From: Pectobacterium aquaticum
GTDB taxonomy: Bacteria > Pseudomonadota > Gammaproteobacteria > Enterobacterales > Enterobacteriaceae
Direction of reading: 5' to 3'
Assembly: GCF_003382565.3 (NCBI RefSeq)
Contig: NZ_CP086253.1
Coordinates: 558,001-622,000, forward strand
DNA: 64,000 nucleotides
Shown here: positions 43,742-52,941 of the stretch, piece by piece
Position numbering within the stretch: position 1 is the stretch's first letter
How the letters are laid out: each line of letters opens with the position of its first letter
The notes under the pieces: generated by a model
What the model was told of the DNA's origin: nothing
The model's input: only the letters and a program-made list of their open reading frames with translations
Databases searched by the model: none
Made by a program: the position numbers and the translations under genes

Positions 43742-44077
43742 CACTTTTGTGGCTCAGGGCTATGTCTAATCTAACAAACTGGTTTGTGTCAGAAGCGGAA
43801 GTTACATTTATCGAATCCTGTTGAGCGACGAGAAAGGCAGGTCCCAGAGGACGGCGGGCTTGATAAAGGAGGAGGAAGTGGTCATAATAACAGCATGCTT
43901 CTGACTCTGGAGTATCTCCGGTCAACTAGGAAGCCTCTATAGGCAGTATAGTCTCGTAAATTATTAAGGCTCCCGTTAAGCAATTATCGGGGGCCTTAAT
44001 AATTTGCAACGTATTCAAAGGCGCTTCAGTCAACTCTTTCTGATGGCTGCATCAGATCAAACATAGGTAAAGGATGA
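43742..44077 (+). ncRNA. Candidate retron msr-msd region upstream of the reverse transcriptase
   Basis: 336 bp without a credible ORF, directly before the RT gene, with dense structure: inverted repeat GTCAGAAGC/GCTTCTGAC (43788-43796 and 43897-43905) spanning about 100 bases; a long hairpin at 43958-44005 (13-bp A/T/GGC stem plus CCCG/CGGG); and a stem TCTGATG/CATCAGA at 44039-44056. Retrons carry their template RNA here. I could not assign a1/a2 ends or the branching G with confidence, so borders are only the limits of the gap. Confidence 0.45.
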
Positions 44078-45049
44078 ATGAAGGATAACAGTCTGGAGAG
44101 TATTTTTAATTCCTATTTCAATAACAAAAAAGACTTCTCTGATTTTCATACCCTCATAACGGAAGACGAAGCTAGCCTTATTCCCCTGAGTAAAAATAAG
44201 GTTGAGCTTTACCAGTGTTCAGCCCGGCTTAAGGTTATTCATACTTTTCTTTCTCGGTTTGTTTTCAACGAAATGCCTATGAGAAAAGATATCGTTTTTT
44301 CTTACCAGAAAGATGTGAATATTAGTGATGCCGTCCGACCGCACTGTAATAGTGAGTTTATATTTAAAACAGACATATCGAAATTTTTCCCCTCAATCAG
44401 CGCTGAAGCAGTGTCTCATACGCTTTCAAAATACTGTGAAAATATACGAACAGTGGACCCTGAAGAGGTTAGAGAGAATATCAAGAGGATTGTTTATCTG
44501 TGCACTGTCAATAACCGTCTGCCCGTTGGATTTTCATGCTCACCCTCAATCAGTAACTTCTGTTTTTATGATTATGACAATACTATTGAGGCCTACTGTA
44601 ACGAGAAAGGCTATATCTATAGTCGTTACTCGGATGATCTTATTATTTCATCGCAGGATGAAATGGATAAAAAAATAATCACAAGTGACCTCACGGCGAT
44701 GCTATCATCAGACGCATTCCTGAAACTATCCCTCAATCATAAAAAAACAAAAATCATTACGAAAAAGTATGAAAGAAAGATTCTGGGAATAAGCATACTT
44801 AATGACGGAAAAATGACAGTCAGCAAAGCAACCAAAACGGATATTGAAGTGAAGCTGCATCTGCTCAAAACTGACAGAAAAAAACTACTGAATTATACAG
44901 GGATGGATGAGATGACATCGATTCTGTCAATCGCAGGCGTACTGAGTCAAATTAACAACATCGACCAGGACTACCTTTTTCATCTACGTAAAAAATATGG
45001 TAACGCCATCATCAGCAAGCTGCTCAGAGGCAAGGAGCTGCTGAAATGA
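44078..45049 (+). CDS. Retron-like reverse transcriptase
   Basis: 323 residues, size of retron RTs. RT motifs in order: FKTDISKFFPSIS (first catalytic Asp), RLPVGFSCSPSISN near 147-160 (LPxG-xxx-SP-xxxN), and YSRYSDDLIIS near 180-188 (YxDD). Two retron-specific motifs are altered: the NAxxH position reads DAVRPH, and where VTG is expected the text is KILGI. ATG 44078 has AAAGGATGA upstream; the stop overlaps the next start (ATGA), so RT and the ATPase gene are coupled. AT-rich relative to flanks, consistent with transfer. It could belong to another defence RT group; a retron is favoured by size, upstream structure and partner. Confidence 0.88.
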   Translation: MKDNSLESIFNSYFNNKKDFSDFHTLITEDEASLIPLSKNKVELYQCSARLKVIHTFLSRFVFNEMPMRKDIVFSYQKDVNISDAVRPHCNSEFIFKTDISKFFPSISAEAVSHTLSKYCENIRTVDPEEVRENIKRIVYLCTVNNRLPVGFSCSPSISNFCFYDYDNTIEAYCNEKGYIYSRYSDDLIISSQDEMDKKIITSDLTAMLSSDAFLKLSLNHKKTKIITKKYERKILGISILNDGKMTVSKATKTDIEVKLHLLKTDRKKLLNYTGMDEMTSILSIAGVLSQINNIDQDYLFHLRKKYGNAIISKLLRGKELLK

Positions 45050-46374
45050 TCGTCAGTGTAGATATTAGAGCGCTGCAACACTTAGCTGAAATCAGCGTGT
45101 CCTTTGATTTTTCACGCGACCCACTTATCTGCATGACAAGCAGGAATGGCGTGGGTAAAACGTCCATCATTAAAGCGCTCGCCCTGCTCAAGGACACCGC
45201 TATCGTTAGTAAAACGTCGTCAGTGTTTAGCATCAGTGAAGAAACGCAGATCGATGTTAAAATTAATGAAGACGTATATAGTTTCAGGTTCAGTGATGGC
45301 GATCTTGATACGAAGAATATTCTCAGAGATGAAACGTTTCTGAACGTCGAGCTGCCTATTCCTTACGGTAAGCGTTTCTCAGAATTTCCCTCCTTGGGCA
45401 GCATCGATATGACGCTAAGGGAGAAGTACTTAAAAAGAGACTATGAAGAAGCGCATGAACTTATAGCTTTCCTCAATTCCGTTTATAGGGATGAAAAAAA
45501 GTTTCAGAATCTGAAAGTCGTGAGCATAAAGGGTGTGAATTACTATTTTCTGCCGCTTGATAATAATCGGTATATACGCGAGGACTATTTCAGTTCAGGG
45601 GAGTTCTTTGTTATCAGTATTTTCAAGATGATAACCTCCTCAAGTCGGCTTATCATCATAGATGAAATAGATGTATCCCTTGATTCCTCTGCGCAGGTTT
45701 CATTGATGGGTGCGATCAGGAATATCTGCGTGGAAAGGGAAATAAAAATACTCTTTACCACGCATTCTCTCGCCATCATGAAAACCATCTATGAATACGG
45801 AACACCAATCATCTATCTGAAAAATGAAAACGGTACAGTTAGCCATAACCGGGTTTCTTACAGCTTCATTCAAATGGAAATGTTTGGGTTCCAAGGGTAT
45901 GACAAATTTATCTTCACCGAAGACGTAACGCTTGAGCACTATATCAACCTTAAGCTCTCCACTATGGAAACAAAGAATAGGGTCAAAGTCATTTATATTG
46001 GAGGCTGCAGCAATGTGGTTGATTTGATGAAGCGTAATTCTGTGACTGGTTTCATCTGCTCATCCAAAGACGCGATAGCCGTTCTAGACGGTGATGCGAA
46101 AACCCAATATGGTCACCGTCCGGACGTTATTATCAGCCCTTATGATGATATTGAAGATGAAATATTCAGGAAATATAAAGAAGAAAATGCGGTGCATAAT
46201 CTCCCGGATGTCGCACCAGAAAATGCCAAATCTAAAACCTACTGGAAAAAGCTGCAGGAAAAACGTAAAGAACATAATCTTACCCGAGAGGATATTTTTA
46301 CAATTTTGGAGCATGGTTTTGATGAGAAAGTGTCGGTTTTTTATAATGAATTGCTCAAATTTATCAACAGTTAG
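45046..46374 (+). CDS. OLD-like ATPase with C-terminal TOPRIM domain, retron effector candidate
   Basis: 442 residues. N-terminal SMC/OLD-type ATPase: Walker A SRNGVGKTS near 32-40, Walker B LIIIDEIDVSLDSSAQ near 203, then an H-loop in FTTHSLAI. C-terminal part has TOPRIM-like acidic sites FTEDVTLEHYI near 289 and VLDGDAKT near 345, with IYIGGCSNV before it. OLD proteins are nucleases, and OLD-type effectors accompany one group of retrons (for example Eco8, as I recall). Start overlaps the RT stop (ATGA). Abortive-infection or anti-phage role is inferred. Confidence 0.85.
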   Translation: MIVSVDIRALQHLAEISVSFDFSRDPLICMTSRNGVGKTSIIKALALLKDTAIVSKTSSVFSISEETQIDVKINEDVYSFRFSDGDLDTKNILRDETFLNVELPIPYGKRFSEFPSLGSIDMTLREKYLKRDYEEAHELIAFLNSVYRDEKKFQNLKVVSIKGVNYYFLPLDNNRYIREDYFSSGEFFVISIFKMITSSSRLIIIDEIDVSLDSSAQVSLMGAIRNICVEREIKILFTTHSLAIMKTIYEYGTPIIYLKNENGTVSHNRVSYSFIQMEMFGFQGYDKFIFTEDVTLEHYINLKLSTMETKNRVKVIYIGGCSNVVDLMKRNSVTGFICSSKDAIAVLDGDAKTQYGHRPDVIISPYDDIEDEIFRKYKEENAVHNLPDVAPENAKSKTYWKKLQEKRKEHNLTREDIFTILEHGFDEKVSVFYNELLKFINS

Positions 46375-46561
46375 GCACGTAAAGTACTTCTAGCTCACCG
46401 CTGTACTACGTATAGCTTGCTGCTGATAGGGACAGGAAGAATTATGGATGTCATAATCATTTGATCGTTGCCGACTATCAGGTTGAGTCATGCTCTAACA
46501 CGGAACACTACCAGATAAAGTCCGCGCCGGCACAATTCATCATGCCCAATAGCTAACGCCG

Positions 46562-47416
46562 TCACTCCACATTCAGGAAGCGCTGGCGGTAGGCGCTAGG
46601 TGAGACGCCGAACGCCTGATGGAACACTACGGAGAAGTAGTTACTGTCTTCAAAACCGCACAGCGCGGCAACGTCGCCAATGGTTTGCAAGTCATAACGC
46701 AGAAGCTCCATCGCCTTACATAGTCGTAGCTGGCGCAGGTAATGCGGCACGCTCATGCCGGTTTGTTCTTTAAAACGTGAACGCAAACTGCGGGCGCTGA
46801 AGTGGTGCTGTTCACAGAAGGCTTCAAAGCGAAACGGGGCGGCAATGCTGGCACGCAGCGCATTCATCAACATATCCAACTGGTGCGCGTCCGCCAACTG
46901 TGGGCTATCCGGCGAATGGCGATAACGTGCCGCCAGCAGTGCAATCTGCAACAACAGTGCTTCACTCAGTTGCAACGACAGCGCATCCGACTTCATACAC
47001 TCCTGCGTCAGCGCGTCCACCTTCTCACGGAGGGTATCCATGCCTTGCGAGCCTAAACACCAGTGACGCTGGCTTTGTGGAAGCTCCCCGCCTGGCAGCA
47101 ACGCTTGCCAATCGGCAGATAGCGTCAGGCGATTGCGGATATAGAGAATGTTGTCCAGTTCAAGCCCGTGGACGGATTCATAGCTGTGACGATCGTTCGC
47201 GGAAACATAGAACATATCACCACGGGTAATGCGGTACGGCACATCGTTCCAGAGGTGCAGGCCATTGCCACGCCAGACAATCACCAGTTCGTCGAAATCA
47301 TGATGATGCAGCGGAAACACCGGCTGTGGGTGCCGTTCAGCAACCATCACGGCATTTTTGTCGGTGAGAAAATAGTCTTCAGTCTGTAATTTCAAACCCC
47401 GTATTGCTGTCGCCAT
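46562..47416 (-). CDS. rhaR: Rhamnose-responsive activator RhaR
   Basis: 284-residue AraC-family regulator. N-terminal cupin domain binds L-rhamnose (HHHDFDELVIVWRGNG...YRITRGDMFYV), C-terminal double helix-turn-helix (about 185-280) ends with GFEDSNYFSVVFHQAFGVSPSAYR. Similar to E. coli RhaR along its length. Activates rhaSR. Lies 24 bp after rhaS on the same strand. Confidence 0.93.
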   Translation of the reverse strand: MATAIRGLKLQTEDYFLTDKNAVMVAERHPQPVFPLHHHDFDELVIVWRGNGLHLWNDVPYRITRGDMFYVSANDRHSYESVHGLELDNILYIRNRLTLSADWQALLPGGELPQSQRHWCLGSQGMDTLREKVDALTQECMKSDALSLQLSEALLLQIALLAARYRHSPDSPQLADAHQLDMLMNALRASIAAPFRFEAFCEQHHFSARSLRSRFKEQTGMSVPHYLRQLRLCKAMELLRYDLQTIGDVAALCGFEDSNYFSVVFHQAFGVSPSAYRQRFLNVE

Positions 47417-47440
47417 TCCCTCACCCGCAGTTGCCGTTAC

Positions 47441-48280
47441 CTACTCTTCACGAGAAAACGCCTGATGGCGTAGTGACTTAGGTGCCTGCGAGAATGCCTT
47501 GCGGAATTGCGTCGAGAAGTGATTGCTGTCGCTAAATCCACAGGCGTGCGCAATCGTGGTGATAGAATCATCACTCTGCTGCAACCGCCGACGAGCCTCC
47601 AGTAATCTTAACCGATTCAGATAGCGTTGTGGCGTCATACCGGTGTGTTGTTTGAGCTGACGGTGCAGCGTACGCAGTGGCAGCGAGAACTGATCGGCCA
47701 GGCTGCCCCAGTTGACCTCTTCGCTGTAGTTGTTTTGCAGCCAGCCCAGCAGCGCCTGTACTCCCTGACGCTCGGGGCCGTTGGCCTGCGTCTGGAAGCA
47801 GTGTTTCCGCAGTTGCACCAGAATGTGCAGAAACAAACTCTCGCTGGCCGCGATCGCTTCCGGTGCATCGCTCTGCGCCAGTTCAGCCAGACTGTTCAAC
47901 GACTGTTTCAACTGCTGCATCCCCGCTGCATTCACCTGCCACTGCCCTTGCCATTCGCCGTTCGGGCCATACGGCAAAAAGGCGGCGATATCGGAAAGGA
48001 AGCGGAACCCGCGCGGCGAGCGGTACAGCATGTTGGTCAGGCACAGCCCTTCGACGTCTTCAAACAGATGCCGATCGTTATCGCGAACGAAGAATACCGA
48101 ACCGCTGCACAGCGCATAGGGCTGATCGTTAAACACATGGACACCAGCGCCCTGCTCCACCAGCACAATTTCCCAGAAATCATGATAATGCTCAGGGAAC
48201 GCCGCTTGTGGGGTACGTGGCTCTACCGCAACCGTTACGGCACGCGAAGTAAAAAAATCATCACCACGAAGTAACGTCAT
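47441..48280 (-). CDS. rhaS: Rhamnose operon activator RhaS
   Basis: 279-residue AraC-family activator of rhaBAD. Cupin part FPEHYHDFWEIVLVEQGAGVHVFN...FVRDNDRHL, DNA-binding part RTLHRQLKQHTGMTPQRYLNRLRLL and GFSDSNHFSTQFRKAF, as in E. coli RhaS (278). ATG 48280 (MTLLRGDDFF) has GGAG upstream and fits the family; the frame is open to 48307. Divergent from rhaB. Confidence 0.95.
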   Translation of the reverse strand: MTLLRGDDFFTSRAVTVAVEPRTPQAAFPEHYHDFWEIVLVEQGAGVHVFNDQPYALCSGSVFFVRDNDRHLFEDVEGLCLTNMLYRSPRGFRFLSDIAAFLPYGPNGEWQGQWQVNAAGMQQLKQSLNSLAELAQSDAPEAIAASESLFLHILVQLRKHCFQTQANGPERQGVQALLGWLQNNYSEEVNWGSLADQFSLPLRTLHRQLKQHTGMTPQRYLNRLRLLEARRRLQQSDDSITTIAHACGFSDSNHFSTQFRKAFSQAPKSLRHQAFSREE

Positions 48281-48616
48281 TTCAGTTCTCCATTCAGCTT
48301 CTGGCAAAAATGCGGCCTTTGAAAAAGAGTAGCCAGAAGCGACAAAACCAGCCTTAAAATACCGTCACCCGCACGCCGTCTGGCTGCTCTTTTTTTAAGA
48401 TCGCACCGCCTAATTGATTGAAGTGTGGTAAGGATCACACCGCTTTTTCCCTGATTTTTTCGTGGTTATTCCCTAAATAATTTCCCAGATTGTGAGCCCT
48501 TTCACGGTCAGCTTTGTCATTTTGCCAGCCGCCTGTTGTTGATGGCACTCATAGGAAGGTGGCTTCTGTTACTGCTCCTTACACTGCAACACATCCAACA
48601 AGTAAGGAGTGCGGCT
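48281..48616. promoter_or_regulatory. rhaS / rhaB divergent promoter region
   Basis: 336 bp between divergent regulatory and catabolic genes. CRP-like site at 48424-48439. RhaS and RhaR half-sites are expected here, but I could not place them reliably by eye. Confidence 0.7.
48424..48439. promoter_or_regulatory. CRP-like site in rha promoter region
   Basis: TGTGG-N6-TCACA, one mismatch from TGTGA-N6-TCACA. Position between rhaS and rhaB fits joint CRP/RhaS activation known from E. coli. Confidence 0.65.
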
Positions 48617-50107
48617 ATGGCGGTGAAGAATATCGTGGCGGTGGATTTAGGTGCATCCAGTGGTCGGGTCATGCTGGCAACCTTGCACACCGCAACGCAG
48701 CATCTGACGCTGAAAGAAATTCACCGTTTCAGCAATACGCTGGTGTTTCAGGACAACCATCATCAGTGGGATCTGGCCGCGCTAGAAGGCGATATCCTCA
48801 CCGGATTACACCAGATCGATGCCATGGGTATCGCCCCCGATAGCATCGGGATCGACAGTTGGGGCGTGGACTATGTGTTACTCGATAAAAGCGGGCAGCG
48901 TGTTGGCCTGCCGTATTCCTATCGCGACCACCGCACCGACGGCATAATGGCCGCGGTTACCGCAGAACTGGGGCGTGAAGCGATCTATCAGCGTACCGGC
49001 ATTCAGTTCCTGCCGTTTAATACGCTGTACCAGCTTAAAGCGCTGGGCGATGCGCCCTCTGACGAGCTGGATCAGGTGGCACACCTGCTGATGATCCCCG
49101 ACTATTTTCACTATCGCCTCACGGGGAATGTCGTCTGCGAATACACCAACGCCAGCACGACCCAACTGCTTAATCTGGAAAAGAAAACTTGGGACAGCGA
49201 ACTGCTGGAGTATCTGGGCATCCCGCGCCGCTGGTTGAGCGATCCGGTACAACCGGGGCACACCGTCGGAAACTGGACAGCGCCGAGCGGACGACACATT
49301 CCCGTTACCGCTGTCGCCACGCACGATACCGCCAGCGCGGTAGTCGGCGCACCGTTGTTGAGCCGCGACTGCGCCTACCTCAGTTCCGGCACCTGGTCGC
49401 TAATAGGCATCGAGAGCGACACGCCGTTTAACAGTCCGCAGGCGCTGGCCGCCAATATCACCAACGAAGGCGGCGTAGACGGCACCTATCGGGTGCTAAA
49501 AAACATCATGGGCCTGTGGCTGCTACAGCGCGTTTGTCAGGAGCGTGACATCAAGGATTTAGGCGCGCTGATTCAGTCCGCCGCCGCCGTGCCCGCCTTC
49601 GCCAGCCTGATTAACCCCAATGACGATCGCTTTATCAATCCGCCATCCATGCATCAGGCGATCCGCGACTATTGCCGTGAGCACGACCAGCCTGTGCCCC
49701 ACAGCGATGCCGAGCTGGCACGCTGCATCTTCGACAGCCTCGCGCTGCTCTACCGGCAGGTGGTGCTGGAACTCGGCGAACTGCGCCATGCGCCAATCCG
49801 CCAGTTGCATATTGTCGGCGGCGGCAGCCAGAACGCCTTCCTGAACCAACTGTGTGCCGATGTGTGCCAGATTCCGGTTCTGGCCGGGCCGGTCGAGGCC
49901 TCGACGCTTGGCAATATCGGCTGCCAACTGATGGCGTTGGGCGCCGTTGCTGACCTTGCCGCCTTCCGGCACATGCTGACTCATAACTTCCCTCTGCATC
50001 GCTATACCCCGCGTGCGGAGAGTGATTTTGCCGGGCACTGGCGTCGTTTTCAGGCGCTCAGCCAGCCAGAAACCGCCCCACAGGGCAAAAAGGAGACTAC
50101 GCAATGA
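48617..50107 (+). CDS. rhaB: Rhamnulokinase
   Basis: 496 residues, FGGY-type sugar kinase that phosphorylates L-rhamnulose at O1. VAVDLGASSGRVML at the N-terminus is the phosphate-binding turn; IDSWGVDYVLLD and the C-terminal HIVGGGSQNAFLNQLCAD adenosine region follow. ATG 48617 with AAGGAG; the frame is open to 48536 but that part is non-homologous. First gene of rhaBAD; stop overlaps rhaA. Confidence 0.96.
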   Translation: MAVKNIVAVDLGASSGRVMLATLHTATQHLTLKEIHRFSNTLVFQDNHHQWDLAALEGDILTGLHQIDAMGIAPDSIGIDSWGVDYVLLDKSGQRVGLPYSYRDHRTDGIMAAVTAELGREAIYQRTGIQFLPFNTLYQLKALGDAPSDELDQVAHLLMIPDYFHYRLTGNVVCEYTNASTTQLLNLEKKTWDSELLEYLGIPRRWLSDPVQPGHTVGNWTAPSGRHIPVTAVATHDTASAVVGAPLLSRDCAYLSSGTWSLIGIESDTPFNSPQALAANITNEGGVDGTYRVLKNIMGLWLLQRVCQERDIKDLGALIQSAAAVPAFASLINPNDDRFINPPSMHQAIRDYCREHDQPVPHSDAELARCIFDSLALLYRQVVLELGELRHAPIRQLHIVGGGSQNAFLNQLCADVCQIPVLAGPVEASTLGNIGCQLMALGAVADLAAFRHMLTHNFPLHRYTPRAESDFAGHWRRFQALSQPETAPQGKKETTQ

Positions 50108-51366
50108 GCACACCAATTGAAACCGCCTGGCAACTGGCAAAAGCGCGTTACGCCAGCATGAATATTGACGTAGAGGCCGTGCTAGAACAGCTCGACCAGA
50201 TTCCGGTGTCAATGCACTGCTGGCAGGGCGACGATGTAGCCGGATTCGAGAACACCGGCGGGCCACTCACCGGCGGTATTCAGGCCACCGGCAACTATCC
50301 CGGTAAGGCGAGCACGCCGGATGAACTGCGTGCCGATCTGGAACAGGCCTTCGCGCTGATCCCCGGCCCCAAGCGACTGAACCTGCACGCCATCTATCTG
50401 GAATCCGCGCAGCCCGTCGCCCGCAACGAGATTGCCCCCGAGCATTTCAGTTCTTGGGTCGAGTGGGCCAAGCGGCACCAGCTCGGGCTGGATTTTAACC
50501 CAACCTGCTTTTCTCATCCGCTGAGTGCAGACGGCTTTACCTTGTCGCATCCAGACGAAAAAGTCCGCCGTTTCTGGATTGAACACTGTCAGGCTAGCCG
50601 CCGGATTTCTGCCTACTTTGGGCGCGAACTCGGCACGCCGTCTGTAATGAACATCTGGGTGCCAGACGGCATGAAAGATTTGACCATCGATCGTCTGGCG
50701 TTCCGCCAGCGGCTGCTCAGCGCGCTGGATGAGGTCATCGCCGAACCACTTGATCAGGCACACCATATCGATGCGGTGGAAAGTAAACTGTTCGGGATCG
50801 GCGCGGAAAGTTTTACCGTCGGCTCCAGTGAATTCTGCCTTGGCTACGCGGCCAGCCGCGGCACCGCGCTCTGTCTGGATGCCGGACACTTCCACCCAAC
50901 CGAAGTGATTTCCGACAAGATTTCCAGCGCAATTCTGTACGTTCCGCGTCTGCTGCTGCACGTCAGCCGCCCAGTACGCTGGGACAGCGACCACGTCGTG
51001 CTACTTGACGACGAAACGCAGGCCATCGCCCACGAAATCGTGCGCCATAAATTGCTTAACCGCGTGCATATCGGGCTCGATTTCTTTGATGCCTCAATCA
51101 ACCGCATCGCCGCCTGGGTCATCGGCACCCGCAACATGAAGAAAGCCCTGCTGCGCGCGCTGCTGGAACCGACAGAAACGCTGCGCACACTGGAACAAAA
51201 CGGCGATTACACCGCTCGTCTGGCCCTGCTGGAAGAGCAAAAATCGCTGCCGTGGCAGGCCGTGTGGGAACATTACTGCCAGCGTCATGACGTCATCCCA
51301 GGCAGCGAATGGCTGCAACAGGTACGTCAGTATGAAGAAACCATCCTCACTCAACGTCAAGGGTAA
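50104..51366 (+). CDS. rhaA: L-rhamnose isomerase
   Basis: 420 residues, metal-dependent TIM-barrel isomerase of L-rhamnose to L-rhamnulose. Signature regions MHCWQGDDVAGFE, GLDFNPTCFSHPLS, VESKLFGIGAESFTVGSSEF and CLDAGHFHPTEVISDK contain the metal ligands. Start overlaps the rhaB stop (ATGA). Confidence 0.97.
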   Translation: MSTPIETAWQLAKARYASMNIDVEAVLEQLDQIPVSMHCWQGDDVAGFENTGGPLTGGIQATGNYPGKASTPDELRADLEQAFALIPGPKRLNLHAIYLESAQPVARNEIAPEHFSSWVEWAKRHQLGLDFNPTCFSHPLSADGFTLSHPDEKVRRFWIEHCQASRRISAYFGRELGTPSVMNIWVPDGMKDLTIDRLAFRQRLLSALDEVIAEPLDQAHHIDAVESKLFGIGAESFTVGSSEFCLGYAASRGTALCLDAGHFHPTEVISDKISSAILYVPRLLLHVSRPVRWDSDHVVLLDDETQAIAHEIVRHKLLNRVHIGLDFFDASINRIAAWVIGTRNMKKALLRALLEPTETLRTLEQNGDYTARLALLEEQKSLPWQAVWEHYCQRHDVIPGSEWLQQVRQYEETILTQRQG

Positions 51367-51370
51367 GATT

Positions 51371-52195
51371 ATGCAAGCAATTCTCTCTTCCTGGTTTGTA
51401 CAGGGAATGATTAAAGCCACCAGCGACATGTGGCTCAAAGGCTGGGACGAACGTAACGGCGGTAACGTCAGCCTGCGCCTGACGGCTGAGGATGTGACGC
51501 CTTATGAAAGCGATTTCTACCCGCAGCCGCGTCATGAAACACTTTCACAGCCGATGCCTGCCCTGGCTGACTGCTGGTTTATCGTCACCGGCTCCGGCAA
51601 ATTTTTCCGCAACGTGCAGTTGGATCCGGCTGATTCACTGGTGGTGTTGCAAGTCGATAGCGACGGCAAAGGCTATCGCATTTTCTGGGGGCTGACTAAC
51701 GGCGGCCTGCCGACTTCTGAACTGGCCTCGCATTTCCAGTCGCACATTGTGCGTATGGGCGTAACCCACGGGCGCGACCGCGTCATCATGCACTGCCACG
51801 CGACCAATCTGATCGCCCTGAGCTATGTGCTGGAGCTGGATACCGCTAAGTTCACCCGTGAACTGTGGGAAGGAAGCACGGAGTGTCTGGTCGTTTTCCC
51901 AGACGGCGTGGGGATTGTGCCGTGGATGGTGCCGGGCACCGATGCCATTGGCGATGCCACCTCCGAACAAATGAAGCGTCATTCGCTGGTGCTGTGGCCC
52001 TTCCACGGCATCTTTGGCACCGGCCCAACGCTGGATGACGCCTTCGGCCTGATCGATACCGCAGAAAAATCCGCTGAAGTGATGGTGAAAGTGAGATCGA
52101 TGGGCGGTAAGAAACAGACGATCTCAACCGAAGAACTGATTGCGCTGGGTAAACGTTTCGGTGTCACGCCACTGGAAGCCGCGTTGCGCGTGTAG
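51371..52195 (+). CDS. rhaD: Rhamnulose-1-phosphate aldolase
   Basis: 274 residues, same as E. coli. Class II aldolase that splits rhamnulose-1-P to dihydroxyacetone phosphate and lactaldehyde. Zinc ligands in MHCHATNLIALS and the later LVLWPFHGIFGTGPTLDDAF region; substrate loop GNVSLRL near 30. ATG 51371 is 4 bp after the rhaA stop; the longer frame from 51287 lies inside rhaA. Confidence 0.96.
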   Translation: MQAILSSWFVQGMIKATSDMWLKGWDERNGGNVSLRLTAEDVTPYESDFYPQPRHETLSQPMPALADCWFIVTGSGKFFRNVQLDPADSLVVLQVDSDGKGYRIFWGLTNGGLPTSELASHFQSHIVRMGVTHGRDRVIMHCHATNLIALSYVLELDTAKFTRELWEGSTECLVVFPDGVGIVPWMVPGTDAIGDATSEQMKRHSLVLWPFHGIFGTGPTLDDAFGLIDTAEKSAEVMVKVRSMGGKKQTISTEELIALGKRFGVTPLEAALRV

Positions 52196-52247
52196 CAGAT
52201 TTTAAGCATAAATTACTTTCAGCATAAAATTAGCTTCAGCCTCAACT

Positions 52248-52271
52248 CGCCACGGCATCATCGCCGTGGCG
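52248..52271 (+). terminator. Hairpin between rhaD and rhaM
   Basis: Perfect 9-bp GC-rich stem (52248-52256 with 52263-52271), loop ATCATC, followed by TTCTG. Probably attenuates transcription before rhaM. Confidence 0.5.
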
Positions 52272-52300
52272 TTCTGCCAACGACTACGGGGGATTCATCC

Positions 52301-52615
52301 ATGTTGCGTAAGGCTTTTGTGATGTCAGTTTTTCCTGACAGCCACGATGAATATCAGCGTCGCCACAATCCTATCTGGCCAGAACTGGCCGAGGTGCTCA
52401 AGAACCACGGGGCGCACCACTACAGCATTTTTCTGGATAAGCAACGCAATCTGCTGTTCGGCTATGTCGAGGTCGAGTCCGAAGCGCGCTGGGAAGCGAT
52501 TGCACAAACGGATGTCTGCCAGCGCTGGTGGAAACACATGAGCGATATCATGCCCTCCAACCTTGATAACAGCCCGGTCAGCGATGCGCTGGAACCGGTA
52601 TTCTATCTGGACTGA
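52301..52615 (+). CDS. rhaM: L-rhamnose mutarotase
   Basis: 104 residues, same as E. coli RhaM. Interconverts the anomers of rhamnose so that the isomerase receives the right form. HHYSIFLDKQRNLLFGYVEVE and WWKHMSDIMPSN are typical. Follows rhaD on the same strand. Confidence 0.95.
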   Translation: MLRKAFVMSVFPDSHDEYQRRHNPIWPELAEVLKNHGAHHYSIFLDKQRNLLFGYVEVESEARWEAIAQTDVCQRWWKHMSDIMPSNLDNSPVSDALEPVFYLD

Positions 52616-52630
52616 CGCATCCTCTGAACC

Positions 52631-52679
52631 ACGCATCATCGTGTAGCGGTAATAACATTAGCGCTACACGATGATGCGT
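52631..52679 (+). terminator. 18-bp hairpin after rhaM
   Basis: Perfect 18-bp stem (52631-52648 with 52662-52679) and 13-base loop, 15 bp past the rhaM stop. No T run follows, so it may protect the 3' end or be a small palindromic repeat; likely end of the rha transcript. Confidence 0.6.
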
Positions 52680-52856
52680 GAAGCTATAAAAAGAAATAAT
52701 GTGTCATTTAACTAATGAATCCTGTTACTTATAATCGTGACTTTAACGGTATGAATAATTATCGATTATTGATGGCGGTCACATTTTATTTTCTCTATTT
52801 GTGAAATACCCACCTCTCACATTAAAAACAGAAATATTTATTAAAATATTAAAATT

Positions 52857-52906
52857 AACAGGATTTAATCTTGTTGTTGTTGATATTGTTGTTGTTAAAT
52901 CCTGTT
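52857..52906. repeat. 12-bp inverted repeat with TTG-repeat loop
   Basis: AACAGGATTTAA (52857-52868) and TTAAATCCTGTT (52895-52906) enclose 26 bases made of two TTGTTG-type arrays. It lies 36 bp upstream of the sigma-28 promoter. Confidence 0.75.
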
Positions 52907-52941
52907 TATTCGCCAACCTCTCTTTATCGAATTACATATTA

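Noticed and set aside
43722..43925. 67-codon minus-strand ORF in the gap before the RT gene
   Set aside because: No ribosome site, no recognisable protein, and it lies over the structured candidate retron RNA.
46441..46457. ATTATG/CATAAT hairpin after the OLD-like gene as a terminator
   Set aside because: Six A/T-rich base pairs with no T run; not stable enough to call.
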